Assembly (NCBI GenBank): GCA_015680685.1
Contig: MNCI01007809.1
Location: forward strand, 131,174-195,173
Reading direction: 5' to 3'
Source: Gnetum montanum
Lineage: Eukaryota > Streptophyta > Gnetopsida > Gnetales > Gnetaceae
Length of the DNA: 64,000 nucleotides
Made by a program: the position numbers and the translations under genes. Shown here piece after piece: positions 59,193 through 64,000 of this stretch. A model generated the notes under the pieces. It made no database searches and was not told the origin of the DNA. It was given only the letters and a program-made list of their open reading frames with translations. Each line of letters begins with the position of its first letter. Position 1 is the first letter of the stretch.

Positions 59193-59215
59193 TTAGTCCC
59201 TAGCAATGGCGCCAA
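59193..59215 (-). promoter_or_regulatory. A2 primer-binding site
   Basis: The minus strand next to the LTR reads TTGGCGCCATTGCTAGGGAC, resembling the Athila tRNA-Asp site. Confidence 0.75.
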
Positions 59216-60087
59216 TGATGAGTGGCAAGGTACCCCTACACTCAACCATACGAATACGAGCGTAGCACACACGATCCAGTCGAACTCCACAAACTAAGTG
59301 TCTACATGCCTTATGGAACACTTAAGGTTAATCATTCGTCATCTTTCCAAACTTACTTGTAGTTGTCATGGTTTTATGATTAAGTAAGTTTGAGGTATGT
59401 GATTTTTATGTCTTTTCAGTTTTATCTCCTATGCTAACGAGGTGAAGGGTTGAAGAGACTAATTAACTAACTTTAACTAACTAACTAAGCCTTAATTAAC
59501 CTAGCATTAGCATCCATTCCCACTTACCTCTCACACCCTAAACCAATGCAACCTTGGTTACAAAACACTAGTTGTTTTTGGGATCACCAAGCATAACGCA
59601 CGTGCTCGAAGCAGTCGTACTGAGGCACTTAACTAGGAGAGAAAGGTTGAGAGAGATTTAATAACTAAGAAAGAATTTAAATGATAATTAATAAATAATA
59701 GTAAATAATATCCTATATAGCCTATTCCATGCACTGCAAGGTTTATCCAAGAAGTTCATCTTTATTGCTGTACACAAACTTGTGTTCAGGTACAATATTT
59801 GCTCGAATAAAGATCCATTCACTTTGGAGCTCCTACTGTGGGCACATGGAAAATATTCTATATTTGGAGGGATCAAACTACCAGAGTTTCACTATGTTCT
59901 AGGCCTAGGATGAGAAACAAGGGAGAGATACCTCTTATTTATAGATTTGGCAGCAGACCACAATATCAGGTACGCGATATCACGGGGGAAGACGCGATAT
60001 CGCGTATGTGATATCACGGGGGAAGACGCGATATCGCGTATGCGATATCACAGGGGATGCGATATCGCGGCCCATGCGATATCATCA
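59216..60087 (-). mobile_element. A2 5' LTR
   Basis: 872 bases from TGATGAGTGGCAAGG to GATATCATCA, followed by CCAAA. TATA-like CTATAAATAAG (minus) at 59934-59944. 59968-60087 is a tandem array of GCGATATCGC-type palindromes. Confidence 0.9.
59968..60087. repeat. Palindromic GCGATATCGC array at LTR edge
   Basis: At least five units of a 30-35 base repeat, each with a CGCGATATCGCG-like palindrome and GGGGGAAGA spacer. The 3' LTR has about two fewer. Related sequence opens the LTR at 63947. Confidence 0.8.
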
Positions 60088-60660
60088 CCAAAGAAGGAAA
60101 AAAATGAATGGAGAATGTGCACTGATTCTAGGGCATTGAATAGGATAATAGTGAGGTATATATTTCCTATTCCAAGGATGGATGATATCCTTGATGTCCT
60201 TACCAATGTTCAAATTTTGAGCAAAACTGATTTGAAGAGTGGGTACCATCAAATTAGAATTAAGCCTGATGATGGATGAAAGATAGCTTGCAAGATACTA
60301 GATGGATTGCTTGAGTGTTTGGTAATGCTATTTAGGCTCATGAACACACTTTCTACATTCATGAGGTTGATGCATGATATATTGAAGGACTTGATTGGTA
60401 AGTATTATATTTTTTTAACAATATTTTTGTGTATAGCTCTAATGAGGAAGAGCACTTTGATCACTTGAGGATGATGTGTCTTAAGTTGGAGCAAGTATAA
60501 TTGGTAATCAATGTGAAGAAAATTCATTTCTTCAAAGAGGAAATAACATATTTGGGACATGTGATTTCCAAGAATGTTGAGAAGGTAAGATCATTCCTTG
60601 ATTTAGCAGGTTTTTATAGATGGTTCATAAACAATTTTAGTAATATTTTATAGCCTATGT
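60088..60660 (+). pseudogene. Element C reverse transcriptase, second part
   Basis: It resumes PKKEKNEWRMCTDSRALNRI, FPIPRMDDIL, TDLKSGYHQIRIKPDDG (110 open codons to 60279). Then LVMLFRLMNTLSTFMRLMHD corresponds to the MPFGLxNAPSTFMRLM block. The YxDD region near 60420-60440 is frame-broken. Joined to 52880-53052, it forms VPVPKKEKNEW after one CCAAA is removed. Confidence 0.85.
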
Positions 60661-61150
60661 TTCCTTTGTTGAAGAAAAATAGAGATTTCAAGTGAGATAA
60701 TAAAACCCAATGGAGCTTTGAATTATTGAAAGAAAATAGTACTAATAAATTCATTCTTTCAATTCCAAATTTTTAGAATATTTTTCAGGTAGAGGTGGAT
60801 GTAAGTGAACTTTCCATTGGTGGGGTACTTTCACAAGAAGGAAAGCATGTTGCTTTATTTTCTAAGAAGTTGAATGAGTCAAGGCAAAAAATAGAGCATA
60901 TATGAGAAGGAGTTGTATACTATTCTTCAAGTAATTAAGCATTAAAGAAATCACTTGTTGCCCAAGGAGTTTACTTTGATGACAGACCACAAAGCACTTC
61001 AATTTCTAAACTCACAAAATAAGTTGAGTGCAAAGCACATGAAGTAGATTTCATAGTTACAAGAGTTCCATTTTATATTAAATCATAAAAATGAGAAAGA
61101 AAATGTGGTGGCTAATGCATTGTCTAGGGTGCATGTGGTTAATTTCAATG
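60661..61150 (+). pseudogene. Element C RNase H remnant
   Basis: It reads FQVEVDVSELSIGGVLSQEG, KHVALFSKKLNESRQK, LLPKEFTLMTDHKALQFL and further KENVVANALSR in shifting frames, the gypsy RNase H (family: FEVxCDASGxGIGAVLSQxG, VADALSR). The first catalytic Asp is present. Confidence 0.75.
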
Positions 61151-62600
61151 GACCTCATGTGGAAGATATGGGTGATTTTACTTCTTTGTATGAGCATGAT
61201 GTTGATTTTGGGTAGGTTTGAAGGAGCCTCAAAGAGCCATTGTTGAGTAGGATAGACTAGTGGAGGAACTATCATATCCAAGATGAACTATTATTTAATA
61301 ATGGAAAGGTATGTGTTTCTAATTATGATTTTAGAAAAAATATTTTCTTTGAAAAGCATTGTAGTGACATGACAAGTCACATGGGCAGGAATAAAACATT
61401 GGAACTTGTGGATAGTACTATTTTTGGCCTAGTATGACAACTAAAGTTTTGAAATTTATGAAGGAATGTTTGACTTGATAGAAGTTTTGAGAAGGTAAAG
61501 GAGTGGATGGACATTATATGCCTTTGCCAATTCCCAAGGATCCATGGGAAAGTATGTCTACATATTTTTTGATTGGTATTCCAAAAATCAAAAGTGGGAA
61601 TCTCCAAGATGGCACACTTTATTCCATGTAAGAAGATGATTGATGCTTCTCATGTTTAAAATTTTTTTTCTAGCATGTTATTAAGTTGTATGAAATTCCT
61701 TTGAATATTGTTAGTGATAGAGACTCCAAATTCACAAGTCACGTTTGGAGTTTCATGTAAAAAATATTAAGGACAAAATTAAATTTTTCTAGTACATATC
61801 ATCCATAATTTTCTAGTCAAACAAAGGTGGTGAATAAATCCTTGCTAAAAATATTGAGATGTTTGTGTGATGGACAACAAAACAAGTGGAAAAACTTATT
61901 GTATCATGCTTAGTTTTCATACAATAATGCTTTTCATGTTGCTATTAGAAAAACCCCATTTGAGGTGAACTATGAATTTAATTGAAAGATGGTGAACTCC
62001 TTAAGGAGTTTTAATGGTAAAGCTCAATTTGGTGTTGATTTTGTGCAAGAGATGAGGGATCTTTATGCATAAGTAAAATCAAATATTAAGAAGAAGGCTA
62101 AAGAAAGAGTCCTTAACAAGAATGAGGGAAAATGAAAACCAAAATTTGCTATTGGCTACTTCATTTGGATACACTTGAAAAATAAATGATTAAGAAGTGT
62201 TAACTTGTCCAAGTTGAAAGCTAAGAAGATGTGGCCTTAAAAAATCAAGGCTAAGATCAATGATAATGATTTTGAGATTGATTTACAAAATGATCTTGAT
62301 ATGTATTTTGTGTTTAATGTTTCATATCTTATGCACTTTCAAGGACCAGTTGATGAGGAGACCAAATAAGGTATCATCAATGAGTTGAAGGGGGCTATTG
62401 ATCAATATAAGCCTTCAATGGAAAGTAAGGTAGTTGTACTCAATTAGAGAAAAGCTTCTATCACTCAAGAAGTCAAGAGGCATGAATATTTGATCTATTG
62501 AAAGGATCAATCCATAGATACTATTTTATGAAACTATGAGATCAAACTTCATCAGTGGGGGATCACTTCAAACCGTACTACTTTGTTCACATGAGTTCAC
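61151..62600 (+). pseudogene. Element C integrase remnant
   Basis: Shifting frames show SHMGRNKTLEL (zinc finger H), then MAHFIPCKKMIDASHV, ILLVSDRDSKFTSHV-like, NFSSTYHP, NKSLLKILRCLCDG, SYNNAF and KTPFEVNYEF. These are the core blocks of chromovirus-type integrase with SDRD as second catalytic Asp. At least six frame breaks. The tail after 62130 has only scraps. Confidence 0.75.
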
Positions 62601-62606
62601 ATTTTG

Positions 62607-62623
62607 AAGAATGGGAGAGCTAG
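62607..62623 (+). promoter_or_regulatory. Element C polypurine tract
   Basis: AAGAATGGGAGAGCTAG directly before the 3' LTR. Confidence 0.6.
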
Positions 62624-63565
62624 TATAGGAACATCTCTTTTGATCTTCTTTTTCTTTCCTACATGTGTGTTTTGTAGGTTTTGGGCTCTATGGAGACATC
62701 TTTAAGGTTAAGGAGATATCTTGGCAAGGAGTGGAGTCTTCATAGAACATGTCTTCAATCTAGCAAGATAAGTCTTGAAATTGAAGAAGATTTCTTACTT
62801 GCAAATGAGACATCTCAAGGGAATGTCTTGTGAATTGTGAAGACATCTTAGGTAAGACGTCTTGTCCAAGATGAGGTGTCTTACTCAGGAAGGAGACATC
62901 TTTCAAAAGTAGTAGACGCCTTGGTTGAGAGTTATCTTTTCATGGGAGACAATCGGTATGGCTAGGATTTTTCTAAATTTGGCCATTCCAAGTTGGGAAA
63001 AAACTTAGAGATGAAGGAGAAAGATAAAAATAGCATGGAAATTCCAAGTTTAGCTTGTGGAGATTTTCCTAGATTTTTAGCATTTTTTCTTAATAAATTT
63101 GTTGGTGTTTCATGCTTGCACATGAGTGATGAACATAGAGTAAGAGAGAAGTCTTGTTGAGAGCTCTTGAGTTAAAGAGAGCTTGGTAAGAGTATGGTAA
63201 ACCACATTGAATGAGTATAGGTGTGATTTTACCTTTAGGGTCCATGTGTGTGGATTAGCCTATGTGTTCTTGTCTCTTATTTACTTCTCTAAACTTAATC
63301 TTAGTCTTAGGTTGTAAGAGAGATTTTCCATCAATTGTGTCTTACATTGAGAATAACCATTGTGTGATTGTAGAGCCTCATGCTCTGCAATGTTAGTTAA
63401 GTGTTTTAAGAGGTTTTTTGGGTTTTGAGAACCCTATTGTAATCATCTAACTGATTAATTAAAGGTATATTTCTTTCTTGTATTCTAGTAATTTAATTGT
63501 CTTTCCATAATATCTAGATTTAGTATTTGAAGGTGATTTAATATTGAAGTGAACCTGCTCTAGTG
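62624..63565 (+). mobile_element. Element C 3' LTR
   Basis: It begins TATAGGAACATC (TG changed to TA) and aligns with 50000-50941 to about 63565, including the AGACATCTT motif block. Confidence 0.75.
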
Positions 63566-63601
63566 CCCAACTTGTATTATTATACAGATGTGTTTTCTAG
63601 G
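63564..63601 (+). pseudogene. LINE ORF2, short continuation
   Basis: About 36 bases translate as PNLYYYTDVF. After KLLCSLV at 49999 this fits the family block SLVLPVLLYGxEVW, so the LINE continues here between element C and the next LTR. Too short to be firm. Confidence 0.4.
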
Positions 63602-63946
63602 TTTAACATCCCCATTCCCAAATGATGATGCTGCATAACAAAGATGATGCCTCTTCATAATAAGTGTTACCGTTATCTTAACAAGACCAAAAAGGGTAGT
63701 TGTAATTCGGACCCAAAAGGACACATTGTAATAATGGACATGTCTCTTGAGGTAACCTTTTGGGTTTTGACATAAGGCATTTATACCTTGGCTAAGAGGT
63801 CATGCTAGCATGGAGTAGAGGAGCCAATATAGGCAAGTCACAAGAGTTGGATGAAGTAGAACAAGAAGAGGATTGTCCATCCTTTCTAGCTAGTTGTAGG
63901 CTTAACCGTGGAGGCAATGTTGGATTGCCTCTAAGGGAATAGATGT
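63602..63946 (+). mobile_element. Family B LTR, 5' part, cut by family A LTR
   Basis: It matches the first 345 bases of the LTR at 11158-11730, including AAAAGGGTAGTTGT, GCTAGCATGGAG-type and TTGCCTCTAAGGG blocks. It ends at AGATG, where the next LTR begins. Confidence 0.75.
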
Positions 63947-64000
63947 TGATGAGACACGATTCGCATGAGCTGCAATATCGCATCGTCCCCTGTGATCTCG
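63947..64000 (+). mobile_element. Family A LTR start (cut by window end)
   Basis: TGATGAGACACGATTCGC followed by CAATATCGCATCGTCCCC. It aligns to the A2 5' LTR read in reverse (TGATGATATCGC...ATCGCATCCCCTGTGATATCGC in parts). A new plus-strand family A element probably begins here. Confidence 0.65.

Larger units (their letters stand above)
53053..60087 (-). mobile_element. Element A2: family A retrotransposon, gag-protease-only derivative
   Basis: LTRs 53053-53846 (3') and 59216-60087 (5') with a perfect target duplication CCAAA (53048-53052 and 60088-60092). The minus strand carries primer-binding site, gag and protease, then passes to the non-coding 3' region shared with A1, with no reverse transcriptase, RNase H or integrase. 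At 7.0 kb it is a non-autonomous relative of A1 that would need enzymes from a full element. Its gag frames are the longest in the window. Confidence 0.9.
50000..63565 (+). mobile_element. Element C: Ty3/gypsy retrotransposon (Met-tRNA primed), interrupted by A2
   Basis: LTRs 50000-50941 and 62624-63565, primer-binding site at 50946. gag, protease, reverse transcriptase, RNase H and integrase follow in chromovirus-like order on the plus strand. Element A2 (53053-60087) lies inside the reverse transcriptase; without it the element is about 6.5 kb. Left flank TCTAG (49995-49999) also occurs at 63559-63563, but that overlaps the aligned LTR end, so the right boundary is uncertain by several bases. 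Heavily decayed. Confidence 0.8.

Overview
This is a stretch of land-plant nuclear DNA made almost wholly of transposable elements. It is AT-rich and intron-bearing, and it carries plant-type Ty3/gypsy elements, a Helitron, a LINE, MITE-like repeats and plant-type primer-binding sites. I found no intact host gene, no tRNA or intact rRNA gene, no CRISPR and no bacterial-style operon. The amount of nested, decayed retrotransposon sequence suggests a large genome; a gymnosperm-like genome is a guess, not something shown here. Nearly every element carries stop codons, mostly TAG, TAA or TGA where Gln, Arg or Trp is expected, which fits decay by deamination of methylated cytosine.

Layout. 1-193 is the end of an LTR of family A. 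230-1262 (minus strand) is a repeat module with a 5S rRNA-like head and a CCR4-type nuclease fragment. 1975-2345 is a tandem repeat. 2640-7945 is a decayed autonomous Helitron (Rep plus PIF1-like helicase). 8071-8453 is a foldback MITE. 8500-12480 holds two head-to-head partial copies of an LTR element (family B) around a copia-like LTR. 12600-12880 is a minisatellite. 13360-14990 is a second 5S/CCR4-like module followed by an inverted CCR4-like C-terminal part. 16640-16850 is a minus-strand LINE remnant.

The rest is one nest. A LINE starts near 18080. It was entered at 20299 by element A1 (Athila-like gypsy, minus strand, LTRs 20300-21255 and 48287-49206). A1 was itself entered by element T (Tat-like gypsy, plus strand, 27950-44958, perfect GAGAG target duplication). 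The LINE resumes at 49207 and was entered again at 50000 by element C (gypsy of the type primed by initiator tRNA-Met, plus strand, about 50000-63565). Element C was entered by element A2 (minus strand, gag-protease-only derivative, 53053-60087, perfect CCAAA duplication). Removing one duplicated target site rejoins the A1 reading frame across T, the C reverse transcriptase across A2, and the LINE reverse transcriptase across A1. At 63602 a family B LTR follows, cut at 63947 by the start of another family A LTR.

Most notable content: the protease-RT spacer of element T holds an antisense gene with eight exons and GT-AG introns. Its first exons encode an FCP1/NIF-like HAD phosphatase domain that has lost its expected catalytic aspartates. 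The rest is an unrecognised protein with a charged, coiled-coil-like part. The gene lies between two arrays sharing the same short repeat, and a palindromic TATA box lies upstream of it.
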